Shown here: piece by piece, positions 7,286 to 15,684 of the stretch
Numbering within the stretch: position 1 is the first letter of the stretch
Layout of the letters: every line of letters begins with the position of its first letter
DNA from: Chloroflexota bacterium
GTDB lineage: Bacteria > Chloroflexota > Anaerolineae > Aggregatilineales > Phototrophicaceae
Direction: 5' to 3'
DNA: 17,743 nucleotides
NCBI GenBank assembly: GCA_023430545.1
Contig: JAEZAF010000177.1
Location: 1-17,743 of the forward strand
The notes under the pieces: generated by a model
What the model was told of the DNA's origin: nothing
The model's database searches: none
What the model saw: only the letters and a program-made list of their open reading frames with translations
Translations under genes and position numbers: made by a program

Positions 7286-10279
7286 ATGCAGCAACGAACT
7301 CCCAGAAGTCTTGTTTTCTACATGGGTACCCTGCTTACCCTGCTCGTGCTGGGATTCGTCCCATCCATGACCGGGCAGGCGGCAGCCTATAACATCCCCA
7401 ATGGCGATGTGGCGGCCCTGATCAACGCGATCAATCAGGCGAACGCAACCGCTGGCAAGGACGAGATCAACCTTGCAGCGGGCGGGACTTATACCTTCAA
7501 CGCCATCGACAATGAATACATGGAAATGCAGAACAACAAGCCTGTATTCTTTGGCGCAAACGCCTTGCCTCAGATCAACAGCAACATCATCATCAACGGC
7601 AACGGCGCGACCCTTCAGCGCGACCCGCTGTTTTCCTCGTGCAACGCCAGCAACGAGCTGCGTCTGTTCTGGGTGAACGGCACTGGTAAGCTGACTCTGA
7701 ACAACGTCAAGGCCAAAAACGGCTGTGTCGGTGATTATGGCTCCGGCGGTGCGGTCTACGCCCGCGGCGGCAGCACCGTCAGTGTCTTCGGCAGCACCTT
7801 CGAGAACAACGTCACTACCGGCATCGTCCTCGATGGCGGCGCGATCACGGTTGATGAAGGCTTCCTGTTTGTGGAGAACTCGAACTTCACCGGCAACAAG
7901 TCAACCTACATCGGCGGTGCAATCTCGCTCGACTCCTCAACTGGTATAATCTATAACTCGAACTTCACATCCAACAGCAATACCTCATCAGGTGGTGCAG
8001 TCGGTGGCGACTGGAACTCCGATGTCACGATTTCCAACAGCACCTTTGTCGCCAACACCGCCAACAGCGGTGGTGCACTCGTTTCCCGTAATTCGTCGAA
8101 AATGCGCGTCACCAAAAGCACGTTCATGGGCAACCAGACGGTCTACGACGGTGGTGCCATGAACAACGAAGGTGGTACGGCGATCATCACCGGCTCCACC
8201 TTCTCAGGCAATATCGGCAGTACAGCCGGTGCGGTGAGCAATGACAACGCAACCGGCGTGAAGATGTATATTTTCAACTCCACCTTCACCGATAATGTTG
8301 CACAGGGCTTCGGTGGCGGCGCGATCAATAACGGTGGCGAGGAACTGTTCATCTTCAACAGCACCTTCACCGGCAACTCCTCACCGGATACCGACTTTGG
8401 CGGTGGCGCGCTTTACCACTATCTGGGTTCCGCAACCCTGATGAACGTCACCATGACCGGCAACACCAGCCTGGCCGAGGGCGGCGCGATCTACAGCAGC
8501 GGTGATTTCCTCAATATCACGCGCAGCAATATCTCGAATAACAGTGCTGCCAATGGCGGTGCGCTGGAAACCTATACCACGCTGACCAACATCCACAGCA
8601 GCACCCTCAACAACAACATCGCTGACAATGGGGATGGCATGTACAGTGGTTACGGCGGCGCGGTCTCCAACAGCAACGTCATGACCATCGTCAACAGCAC
8701 CATCGCCGGCAACTGGGCCAGTGGTTACGAGAGCTTCGGCGGCGACTTCAAGCATCCGGGCGGCGGCGCAATCTACACCACCACCGACAACGTGGCTCCG
8801 AAACCGACCCTGACGCTGATCAACACCACCGTCTCCGGTAACTCGACTGACACCCTCGGCGGCGCGATCTTCGTGGACGAGTACGGTGATCTCGAACTGC
8901 GCAGCACCACCATCGTCGGCAACTCGGCCAAATACGCTGGCGGCGGTCTCGCCCGCGTCATCGACGACATCTTCCCGGAAGACGCTGATGTTATCGGCAT
9001 CGCCCGCAGCATCATCGTCGGTAATACCGTCAACGGTAGCCTGCAGGACTGCGACAATCAGGATTACAACAGCGCAGGCAATAACGTGCTGGGTTCAAGC
9101 TGCCCCACCAAGACCGGCGACACCGTCTCCAACAACGCAGCCGCTGTCGTGAGTCCGCTGGCGAACAACGGTGGCTTCACCCTCACCCACGCACTGGTGA
9201 ACGGCAGCCCAGCCATCAATAAGGGCGGCGCAGGCTGCACCAATGTGGACCAGCGCGGTTACACCCGTGCCGGTGCCTGTGACGCGGGTGCCTTCGAACT
9301 CAACGGAACCGCGACCAACGCGCCCGGACTGGTGATCGCACAGAGCGGTGGCAGCACGGTTGTCGCAGAAGGTGGCGCAACCGATACCTATACGGTACAG
9401 CTTGCCAGCGCCCCGGCCAACCTGGTGACCGTCCGCTTCTACAGTGATGGTGAAGTCAATGTCTCGCCGTCCACACTGGTTATCACGCCGCAGAACTGGA
9501 ATGTCCCGCAGTCAGTGACCGTCACCGCAGCCGTGGACTACATCCAGGAACCGGCTCACGCAGGTCTGATCGGCCATACCCTGACCAGCACCGACCCGAT
9601 GTACAATGCAGCCCCGACCACACTGCTTCAGGTCATGGTGGCAGCGGATACCGGCGGCGGCGGTGGTACCGAAACACCTCCTCCCCCTCCGCCCGCTGGC
9701 GAACTGCTGACCAACGGTGGTTTTGAAGCCCCCGGTGCATCAGGTGGTGAGGCTGCAAACTGGAAGCTCAAGAACTCAACCAGCGATAAGCGCAAGTGCA
9801 ATAAGCCCGATAAGACGGTTGCTCGCGCCGGCCAGTGTGCCTTCCAGTTCAAGGGTGGTGCAGGTGAAAATTCCAGCATCGTGCAGACGATCAGCAATGT
9901 GACACTCCAGCCGATCAACGCGCATACTCTGAGTGTGTGGGTGCAGGCGAAGAAGGCCGTCAACGGCGCTGTAATCTCGGCAAAGGTGATCTACACCGAC
10001 GGCACCAAAGACAAGCTGAACCTGTCGATCGAAGGTGGCACCTATAACTACAAACAGATCGCTGGGAATGTCCCGGTGGTAAAGGCCGCTAATAAGGTCA
10101 AGGTATCGGTGAAGAACAAGATGGGTTCCGGCAAAATCCTGCTGGACGATGTCAGCCTGAAGACCATCAAGATTGGTGGCATGGAAGAGAACGACGGCCT
10201 GCTGGATCTGCCGGTGGGACTGCCCGAAGCACAGGAACCGCTGCCTTCACCGGAAGCTTCCTTCTCTTCCAACCAGTGA
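7286..10279 (+). CDS. Exported beta-helix (PMP-type repeat) surface protein with choice-of-anchor Q, beta-sandwich and CBM-like regions
   Basis: This is a 997-residue exported protein. A signal peptide (RTPR, a hydrophobic core, then GQAAA near residue 34) is followed by a right-handed parallel beta-helix over about residues 130-590. The helix is built from 'NSTF-x-GN' turns and 14 'GGA-[IVLM]' type turns (one is AGA), the repeat known from polymorphic outer-membrane proteins. Next is the segment SPAINKGGAGC..DQRGY..CDAGAFE (about 640-670), typical of choice-of-anchor Q proteins. A Calx-beta-like domain follows (about 680-785, VVAEGGATDTYTVQL and VSPSTLVITPQNWNVPQ). A PPPPPP linker lies near 797, then a jelly-roll CBM-like domain (LLTNGGFEAP to LLDDVSLKTI, about 804-955). 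No membrane anchor, LPXTG or secretion tail is seen. AGGAG lies 6 nt before the ATG. A role in adhesion or glycan binding is inferred. Confidence 0.88.
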   Translation: MQQRTPRSLVFYMGTLLTLLVLGFVPSMTGQAAAYNIPNGDVAALINAINQANATAGKDEINLAAGGTYTFNAIDNEYMEMQNNKPVFFGANALPQINSNIIINGNGATLQRDPLFSSCNASNELRLFWVNGTGKLTLNNVKAKNGCVGDYGSGGAVYARGGSTVSVFGSTFENNVTTGIVLDGGAITVDEGFLFVENSNFTGNKSTYIGGAISLDSSTGIIYNSNFTSNSNTSSGGAVGGDWNSDVTISNSTFVANTANSGGALVSRNSSKMRVTKSTFMGNQTVYDGGAMNNEGGTAIITGSTFSGNIGSTAGAVSNDNATGVKMYIFNSTFTDNVAQGFGGGAINNGGEELFIFNSTFTGNSSPDTDFGGGALYHYLGSATLMNVTMTGNTSLAEGGAIYSSGDFLNITRSNISNNSAANGGALETYTTLTNIHSSTLNNNIADNGDGMYSGYGGAVSNSNVMTIVNSTIAGNWASGYESFGGDFKHPGGGAIYTTTDNVAPKPTLTLINTTVSGNSTDTLGGAIFVDEYGDLELRSTTIVGNSAKYAGGGLARVIDDIFPEDADVIGIARSIIVGNTVNGSLQDCDNQDYNSAGNNVLGSSCPTKTGDTVSNNAAAVVSPLANNGGFTLTHALVNGSPAINKGGAGCTNVDQRGYTRAGACDAGAFELNGTATNAPGLVIAQSGGSTVVAEGGATDTYTVQLASAPANLVTVRFYSDGEVNVSPSTLVITPQNWNVPQSVTVTAAVDYIQEPAHAGLIGHTLTSTDPMYNAAPTTLLQVMVAADTGGGGGTETPPPPPPAGELLTNGGFEAPGASGGEAANWKLKNSTSDKRKCNKPDKTVARAGQCAFQFKGGAGENSSIVQTISNVTLQPINAHTLSVWVQAKKAVNGAVISAKVIYTDGTKDKLNLSIEGGTYNYKQIAGNVPVVKAANKVKVSVKNKMGSGKILLDDVSLKTIKIGGMEENDGLLDLPVGLPEAQEPLPSPEASFSSNQ

Positions 10280-10314
10280 CACAAACCGCCTGATCCTCTG
10301 ATCAGAAACAGCGC

Positions 10315-10350
10315 AAAGGCCTTCTCAGGATCACTGGGAAGGCCTTTTCT
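10315..10350 (+). terminator. Intrinsic terminator of the beta-helix gene
   Basis: AAAGGCCTTC (10315-10324) and GAAGGCCTTT (10338-10347) form a perfect 10-bp stem around a 13-nt loop, ending in TTTTCT. It lies 36 bp after the stop codon. Confidence 0.8.
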
Positions 10351-10402
10351 GTTGAGTCTGTAAGGGAGGGCAATGGGGTACCTCAGGATAGGGGCTTTTC
10401 GC

Positions 10403-10438
10403 CCCAAACAAAAAGCGGACGCACATAGCATCCGCTTT
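10403..10438 (-). terminator. Intrinsic terminator of the SlyD gene
   Basis: On the minus strand AAAGCGGATGC pairs with GCGTCCGCTTT (one wobble) around a 5-nt loop, followed by TTTTTGTTT. The stem occupies 10412-10438, 30 bp downstream of the stop codon at 10468. Confidence 0.85.
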
Positions 10439-10467
10439 CTGATGGTTTCAAACTGACGGTTCGAGGC

Positions 10468-11001
10468 TTATTCTTCGTAAGCTTCGTCTTCGTCGTAGAG
10501 TTCGTCGTCATGGTCGTGATCGTCCATGAAGCCGTAAGGCTGACCCGCAGCCAGCTCCTCTTCTTCCGCCGGACGGATTTCGAGGACTTCGACATCATAG
10601 GTGATGACGCGACCCGCCAGCGGCGGATTGAAGTCCAGCACCACTTCGTCAGCGCGGATCTCGCGGATCAGTGCGTCGAACATGTAGCCGTCTTCGTCTT
10701 CCATGACGACCGCCATGCCTTCGCTCAGTTCGTTGGCATCCGGGAAGTCGGACAGCGGCACGATCTCGGTGTCGTCAGGATCATAGTCGCCGTAGGCTTC
10801 GGCAGGCTGCAAGGTAACGGTCATCCGGTCCCCAACCTTCTTGCCGAGCAGGACTGCTTCCAGACCTGGGACGATGTTGTCTGCCCCGTGCAGATAATCC
10901 AGCGGTTCTTCAGCAGTTGCCGTCTCGACGATTTCTCCATCGGCGGTTAGGCTGTAGGCGAGGCTGACCACCATTCCGTCACGTATTGTTTCCTCTGCCA
11001 T
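10468..11001 (-). CDS. slyD: FKBP-type peptidyl-prolyl cis-trans isomerase, SlyD family
   Basis: The 177-residue protein follows SlyD closely: VVSLAYSLTADGEIVE, then PLDYLHGADNIVPGLEAVL (active-site strand and loop), then VTLQPAEAYGDYD. The inserted IF chaperone domain (about residues 75-130) comes next, with a return to the FKBP fold in LAGRVITYDVEVLEIRPAEE. The family catalyses proline isomerisation and chaperones cytosolic proteins. The tail (DDHDHDDELYDEDEAYEE) is acidic with only two His and no Cys. It is thus much poorer in metal ligands than the E. coli nickel-binding tail, and a nickel role is doubtful. An AAGGA lies 11 nt before the ATG. It is transcribed alone, towards the beta-helix gene. 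Confidence 0.93.
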   Translation of the reverse strand: MAEETIRDGMVVSLAYSLTADGEIVETATAEEPLDYLHGADNIVPGLEAVLLGKKVGDRMTVTLQPAEAYGDYDPDDTEIVPLSDFPDANELSEGMAVVMEDEDGYMFDALIREIRADEVVLDFNPPLAGRVITYDVEVLEIRPAEEEELAAGQPYGFMDDHDHDDELYDEDEAYEE

Positions 11002-11056
11002 ATCGTTTCCGTTCCTTGTCTGATTTTAGCGTCGAGGTATTTTGTTGAATGGTCGC

Positions 11057-11085
11057 ATTATACGTCCCCTTAAAGGCAATTGGAA
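11057..11085 (-). promoter_or_regulatory. Probable promoter of the SlyD gene
   Basis: A perfect -10 TATAAT lies on the minus strand (complement of 11057-11062). TTCCAA, 17 bp upstream (11080-11085), is a weak -35. The leader to the ATG at 11001 would be about 50 nt. Confidence 0.5.
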
Positions 11086-11090
11086 TAGGC

Positions 11091-11345
11091 GAGACGGCGG
11101 ATAACGGTCCGGTACAGAATGCCTATGCCCCGCCCTTCTGATGCGGATAACAAACCGTCATTCTGGTAAGTAAAGGCCGTGCCAGGGCCTCTGGTCTGAT
11201 ACCCATCGGGCAGATTTGTCAGAGGGTTAAGGCCGTATTGAGAGTGGATTGTGGCCGGTTTGTAACCCCGGCTAAACATTGTCTTTAGTTCAGTTTTCGT
11301 AACTTTCCCTAACCGAATCTATACCTTCTACAATCCGCTTTTAAG
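11091..11345. other. Gene-free interval with a nested hairpin, between slyD and nrdJ promoters
   Basis: No reading frame here has a ribosome site and plausible codon use. A nested set of pairings stands out: CCTCTG (11188-11193) with CAGAGG (11220-11225). Inside it TCTG-ATA-CCC-ATC-GGG-CAGA (11195-11214) folds back on itself. It matches no RNA family I can name. Confidence 0.3.
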
Positions 11346-11373
11346 TGGACAATTCCGCAGATTGTGATATAAA
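11346..11373 (+). promoter_or_regulatory. Promoter of the ribonucleotide reductase gene
   Basis: TGGACA (11346-11351) and TATAAA (11368-11373), each 5 of 6 to consensus, are 16 bp apart. TGATA (11365-11369) and TATCA (11379-11383) form a small dyad over the -10 and start site. The predicted start near 11380 leaves a leader of about 200 nt. The NrdR box consensus was not found. Confidence 0.6.
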
Positions 11374-11439
11374 AGGAGTATCATCGCATCGTGATGACAG
11401 ACGCACCTCAGCACTAAAAAATCGTTCTTTTCCAAAGTC

Positions 11440-11549
11440 GGGGAACCCTTCCCCTCAGCCAATCTGTACTCATTTTACGTTCTATATCTGAGTGGCTTAC
11501 CGAAGTGGTAAGACCGCTGATAGGTTATCTGTCGCTGTTTACAGGCGAT
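11440..11549 (+). promoter_or_regulatory. Structured 5' leader of nrdJ (candidate cis-regulatory RNA)
   Basis: Several hairpins are stacked before the AGGAGG site. GGGGAA/TTCCCC is at 11440-11454. An 11-bp stem with one bulged A is at 11491-11518 (AGTGGCTTACC with GGTAAG-A-CCGCT, loop GAAGT). TCGCTG/CAGGCGA is at about 11532-11549. The conserved B12-box of cobalamin riboswitches is not seen. Confidence 0.4.
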
Positions 11550-11581
11550 ATTACGAAGTATTTCGAGGAGGCATACATTAC

Positions 11582-14500
11582 ATGGCACAGGTAAAAGAGG
11601 CCGGACAGTCAGGACAGCGGGGTCAGCAGCACGATCCGAATGCGCTGTACGATCTGGGTTACAAGATCTTCCTTGATCGTTACGCGCAGAAGGATATGAC
11701 GCGTTCGACACTGACAGTCGGTGATACGGTGGTCGTGGTGGTGGACCCTAAAACCGGCCAGCGCGAAGTCGGCAAAGTAACTGCGATGACGCTTCCTGAG
11801 ATCACCATTGAGCTGCTCGACGGCTCGGTCGTGACCCGTGACCTTGAGCATGTCGATAAGCCCATCGAGACCGATCCCGGCCAGATGATGGATCGTGTGG
11901 CCCGTGGTATCGCCCAGATGGAAACGCAGGAAAATCAGGCTGAATGGCAGCAGAATTTCCGCTGGCTGCTGGAAGGCTGGAAGTTCGTCCCCGGTGGCCG
12001 CATCCTGACTGGCGCAGGGACCGATCAGCAGCTTACCTTTTACAACTGTTATGTAATCCCCTCTCCGAAAGACTCACGCGGCGGCATCATCGAAACGCTG
12101 CACCAGATGACCGAAATCATGTCACGCGGCGGCGGTGTCGGCATCAATATCTCGACGCTGCGCCCACGCACCTCGTATGTGAAAGGCGTCAACGGTCGCT
12201 CCAGCGGATCAGTGTCATGGGGCGCGCTGTACAGCTTCGTCACCGGCCTGATCGAACAGGGCGGCTGCTTCGGCCCGGATGAGCGCGTGCTGACCAGTGT
12301 CGGCCTGATCCCAGCAGCAGAGCTGGCGGATCGCATCGACGCGGGTGAAACCTTCTACGCGCACACCCACAAGGGACTGCGCCGCATTACCGCCCGATTC
12401 CGCAACGGCATCAAGCCGCTGTACGAAGTCACGACCGAACGCGGCTACAAGGTCCGCATCACACCCGACCACAAGGTCGCCGTGCTGATGGACGGCAAGA
12501 TCACCACCATGCCCCTGAAATACCTGACGACCGGGGATGAGATCCTGCTGCTGCTCGGCAGCGGTGTTCAGACCCAGTATGTCGAACTGAAGCCGGTCGA
12601 TTATCAGCGCTCGATCATGAGCACCACCCTGAATGAAAATGTGCGCCTGCCCGAACTGCTGACCGAAGACCTCGCCTATCTGCTCGGCTACATGCACGGC
12701 GACGGCTATGTCCACGTCGGCAAGAAGGTCAACTGGCAGGCGGCGAAGGCCATCAAGCTGGCGACGGCTGACGCGCACCCGACAGTCCGCGAACGGCTGG
12801 TGAACAGCATCCGTGATCTGTTTGCACTTGAACCGAGCATCGAGAACGGGGACGGCGCATGCCAGAATATCGGCATCTATTCCCGCCTGATGATCGAATG
12901 GCTGAGCGCCAACGGTCTGCTGAAAGCCAAAGCGGAAGACATCCGCGTGCCGGAAGCGATCTTCCGTTCACCCTCGGCGGTGCAGGCCGCGTTCATCGCC
13001 GGTTACTTCGATGCTGACGGCTGCAATCGCGGCAGCAAGGGCGGCTACGGCATCGACTGCATCAACCGTCCGATGCTGGCCGACGTACAGCAGCTTCTCT
13101 CGGCCAATGGCATCGTCTCACGCATCAGCGCAACCGACCGTTCCGCACAGGGCTGGAATACCATCTACCGCCTGAGTGTAACAGGCCGTCATTTCAAGCA
13201 GCGTTTCGCTGCCTTCATCCCGGCTGAGAAAGTCTCTGCGGAGAATAACGGCATCCGTGAAGAAAATACCTATCCCGTCGAGGTATGGTCGTCGCTTGGC
13301 GTGCGCTCGAAGTACCGCCAGCGCATCCATGACGGCGTCAGCGACCGTATTTCCGTCGCGCAGCTCGAACGCATCAGCGAACGGCTGGAAAGCGACCAGC
13401 AGACCGCCCCGGTGCAGGAAATCCGCGAACTGCTGAACACCCTGCCGGATACGATCACCTCGATTGAACTGCTCGGTGACAGTGAAGTCTACGACTTCGA
13501 AGTTGATGATGTCCATCTGCTCAGCGGCAGCGGTGTTTACACTTCGAATTCCCGTCGCGGCGCACTGATGCTGATCCTCAATGACTGGCATCCCGATGTT
13601 TTCGACTTCATCAACAGCAAGCGTCAGGCCGGAAATATCACCAATGCCAACATCAGCGTTGGTGTCAGCGACAAGCTGATGGAAGCGGTCAAGGCCGACG
13701 GTGACTGGGATCTCATGTTCCCGGATACCAGCTACGACGATTATGATGATGTCTGGGACGGCGACATCGACAAGTGGATTGCGATGGGCCGCACCGTCCA
13801 GCATTACAAGACGGTTAAGGCGCGTGAAGTCTGGAATGCCATCATCGAGAGCGCGTGGGCCAGCGCCGAGCCGGGTGTCTGGTTCCGCGAGCGCAGCAAC
13901 AAGATGGCGAACAGTTGGTACTTCAACCCGCTGATCAGCACCAATCCGTGCGGTGAACAGCCGCTTGGCGCGTTCTCGGTCTGCAATCTCGGTGCGATCA
14001 ATCTGGCCCGCTTCTATGACGAAGATGCGCACGATGTCGCATGGGATGATCTGGCGAAGACCGTGCGCTACGCCACCCGCTTCCTCGATAACGTGATCGA
14101 CAGCACGCCGTACTTCTTCGAACAGAACGCGCAGGTTCAGGGCAGCGAACGCCGTGTCGGACTCGGCACGATGGGCATCGCCGAACTGATGATCAAGCTC
14201 GGTGTGCGCTACGGCAGCGACGAGTCTGTCAAATTCATCGACAAACTGTACAAATTCATCGCGGTTGAGGCGTATACCACCTCCAGCGACATCGCCGCTG
14301 AAAAGGGATCGTTCCCGGCCTTCGATGCCGAGAAGTTCCTGCAGAGCGGTTTCATGCAGGTGATGCCACAGGATGTGCGCGAGAAGATCCGCCGCGACGG
14401 TATCCGCAACGTCACCCTGCTGACACAGGCCCCGACCGGCACCACCGGCACACTGGTCAACACCAGCACCGGCATCGAACCGTTCTTCTCGTGGGTCTAC

Positions 14501-15541
14501 TACCGCAAGAGCCGCCTCGGTCTGCATGAAGAGCAGGTACCGCTGGTCAAGGCATGGCGCGACGCACACCCCGACGAAGACACACTGCCCGATTACTTCG
14601 TGACTGCGATGGACCTCGCGCCAGAGGAACATGTCAAAGTGCAGGCGGCCTTCCAGTACTGGATCGACTCCGCCATCTCCAAGACCTGCAACGTCCCGAA
14701 CGACTACACCGTTGAACAGGTCAGCAAGCTGTACGAGATGATGTACGATCTCGGCTGCAAGGGCGGCACCATCTACCGTGACGGCAGCCGCGACGAGCAG
14801 GTGCTGATGCTGAAGGATGATGCACGCGCCAAGAGTGAGAGCAAATCCGAGGAAAAGTCTGAAGCGAAGGCCGAAGCCAAAGCCGAGACAAAACCGGCGG
14901 AAGCCAAGCCCGCACAGGTCGCGACCCCGCACCGCGTCTACCCGCGTCCGAAGAAGCTCAGCGGCACGACCGTCAACTGCCAGACACCGTTCGGCACGGC
15001 TTACATCACCATGAACAGCGACGAAAATGGCTATCCGTTCGAGGTGTTCATCACCGCACCGGGCAAGGCAGGCAGTGACCTTCAGGCCGACGCCGAAGGT
15101 CTGGGCCGCATGATCTCGCTCTCACTGCGGACAACCGACCCGCACAACCGTCGGACCATGCTGCGCCTGATCATCGACCAGCTCCGTGACATCGGCGGCG
15201 CACGCTCGGTCGGATTCGGCGAAACCCGCGTCGTCTCGCTGCCGGACGCTGTCGCCCGTGTGCTGGAAGACCAGTACTTCAAGAGCGAGGAACCGCAGCA
15301 GCTCGGCCTGCCAATGGACGCCACCAGCATCAGCTATGACGGCGGCAGCAGTGCCAAAAGCGCACCGGCCACACCAGTCTCAGCCCCGCCAGTGAGCGCC
15401 ACCAGCGCATCCAACGGCAGCAACGGACATCATCCCGGCGTGCTGTCCGGCGCGGATGTCTGCCCGTCGTGCGCGAATATCACGCTGATGCGCGTCGAGG
15501 GCTGCCGCAAGTGCCTTGCCTGCGGCTACAGCGAGTGCTAG
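11582..15541 (+). CDS. nrdJ: Adenosylcobalamin-dependent (class II) ribonucleoside-diphosphate reductase, intein-containing precursor
   Basis: A 1319-residue precursor that, after removal of a 428-residue intein, gives an 891-residue class II reductase making deoxyribonucleotides with B12. Known family residues are in place. Cys156 (YNCYV) and Cys801 (SVCNLGAINL) form the redox pair, and N788-P-C790-G-E792 holds the thiyl Cys and the catalytic Asn and Glu. The 11-residue gap between Cys790 and Cys801 equals that in the Thermotoga enzyme. An SH3-like strand-rich segment precedes the core (about 44-92). A Lys/Glu/Ala-rich linker near 1080-1115 leads to a TSCPD domain. The tail carries CPSC..CRKCLACGYSEC, which should deliver electrons or bind zinc. 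The ATG at 11582 is chosen because AGGAGG lies 10 nt upstream; the frame runs open to 11492 without a ribosome site. Confidence 0.95.
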   Translation: MAQVKEAGQSGQRGQQHDPNALYDLGYKIFLDRYAQKDMTRSTLTVGDTVVVVVDPKTGQREVGKVTAMTLPEITIELLDGSVVTRDLEHVDKPIETDPGQMMDRVARGIAQMETQENQAEWQQNFRWLLEGWKFVPGGRILTGAGTDQQLTFYNCYVIPSPKDSRGGIIETLHQMTEIMSRGGGVGINISTLRPRTSYVKGVNGRSSGSVSWGALYSFVTGLIEQGGCFGPDERVLTSVGLIPAAELADRIDAGETFYAHTHKGLRRITARFRNGIKPLYEVTTERGYKVRITPDHKVAVLMDGKITTMPLKYLTTGDEILLLLGSGVQTQYVELKPVDYQRSIMSTTLNENVRLPELLTEDLAYLLGYMHGDGYVHVGKKVNWQAAKAIKLATADAHPTVRERLVNSIRDLFALEPSIENGDGACQNIGIYSRLMIEWLSANGLLKAKAEDIRVPEAIFRSPSAVQAAFIAGYFDADGCNRGSKGGYGIDCINRPMLADVQQLLSANGIVSRISATDRSAQGWNTIYRLSVTGRHFKQRFAAFIPAEKVSAENNGIREENTYPVEVWSSLGVRSKYRQRIHDGVSDRISVAQLERISERLESDQQTAPVQEIRELLNTLPDTITSIELLGDSEVYDFEVDDVHLLSGSGVYTSNSRRGALMLILNDWHPDVFDFINSKRQAGNITNANISVGVSDKLMEAVKADGDWDLMFPDTSYDDYDDVWDGDIDKWIAMGRTVQHYKTVKAREVWNAIIESAWASAEPGVWFRERSNKMANSWYFNPLISTNPCGEQPLGAFSVCNLGAINLARFYDEDAHDVAWDDLAKTVRYATRFLDNVIDSTPYFFEQNAQVQGSERRVGLGTMGIAELMIKLGVRYGSDESVKFIDKLYKFIAVEAYTTSSDIAAEKGSFPAFDAEKFLQSGFMQVMPQDVREKIRRDGIRNVTLLTQAPTGTTGTLVNTSTGIEPFFSWVYYRKSRLGLHEEQVPLVKAWRDAHPDEDTLPDYFVTAMDLAPEEHVKVQAAFQYWIDSAISKTCNVPNDYTVEQVSKLYEMMYDLGCKGGTIYRDGSRDEQVLMLKDDARAKSESKSEEKSEAKAEAKAETKPAEAKPAQVATPHRVYPRPKKLSGTTVNCQTPFGTAYITMNSDENGYPFEVFITAPGKAGSDLQADAEGLGRMISLSLRTTDPHNRRTMLRLIIDQLRDIGGARSVGFGETRVVSLPDAVARVLEDQYFKSEEPQQLGLPMDATSISYDGGSSAKSAPATPVSAPPVSATSASNGSNGHHPGVLSGADVCPSCANITLMRVEGCRKCLACGYSEC
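12266..13549 (+). other. Intein with LAGLIDADG homing endonuclease inside NrdJ
   Basis: The intein spans residues 229-656 of the precursor. It starts at Cys229 (CFGPDERVLTS) and ends SGVYTSN before Ser657, so the rejoined extein reads IEQGG|SRRGALM, a conserved loop of the reductase. Block B is seen as TPDH with His297. The endonuclease has two LAGLIDADG motifs, LLGYMHGDG (Asp374) and FIAGYFDADG (Asp479), 105 residues apart with both acidic residues kept. The penultimate residue is Ser655 in place of the usual His. All splicing nucleophiles (Cys1, Asn, Ser+1) are present, so it should be able to splice, and the endonuclease looks intact. GC content and codon use do not stand out from the host gene by eye, which suggests long residence or a similar donor. 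Confidence 0.93.
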
Positions 15542-15564
15542 TCAGCGCAGCTCCAAAGTAAATC

Positions 15565-15598
15565 AAAGGGCGGTCCAATCGGAGCGCCCTTTTTTGTT
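15565..15598 (+). terminator. Intrinsic terminator of nrdJ
   Basis: AAAGGGCG (15565-15572) pairs with CGCCCTTT (15585-15592), with TCC/GGA pairing inside, and runs into TTTTTTGTT. It lies 23 bp after the stop codon. Confidence 0.88.
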
Positions 15599-15684
15599 AT
15601 CCTATATGCACCCGGCCAGGCAAGTTACAGGTTCGAAGATAGCTCAACAAGTTGCGCAGGGGTAAGGTTTAAAAGCCGATCCCC

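Noticed and set aside
7700..8960. Repeated DNA such as GGCGGCGCGATC and AACAGCACCTTCAC, possibly a repeat array or CRISPR
   Set aside because: The repeats are degenerate, in frame, about 26 codons apart and encode the beta-helix turns; there are no unique spacers between identical repeats.
3293..11077. The shared 11-mer CCCTTAAAGGC at 3293 and 11067
   Set aside because: Dozens of shared 11-mers are expected by chance in a window of this size.
11070..11279. A 69-codon minus-strand frame in the slyD-nrdJ spacer
   Set aside because: It has no ribosome site, an unremarkable peptide, and overlaps the likely slyD promoter region.
11492..11581. A 30-residue N-terminal extension of NrdJ
   Set aside because: The upstream ATG lacks a Shine-Dalgarno and lies in the stem of a strong leader hairpin; the ATG at 11582 has AGGAGG.
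11380..11581. Cobalamin riboswitch upstream of the B12-dependent reductase
   Set aside because: It is biologically expected, but the conserved B12-box and core segments are not present by eye.
13118..14932. A 604-codon open frame on the minus strand inside nrdJ
   Set aside because: It is antisense to well-supported reductase and intein sequence. It has low-complexity runs mirroring the Lys/Glu/Ala linker, and no family motif could be seen.
15630..15645. GGTTCGAA resembling the T-loop of a tRNA
   Set aside because: The flanking bases cannot form the T-stem, and no acceptor, D or anticodon arm surrounds it.
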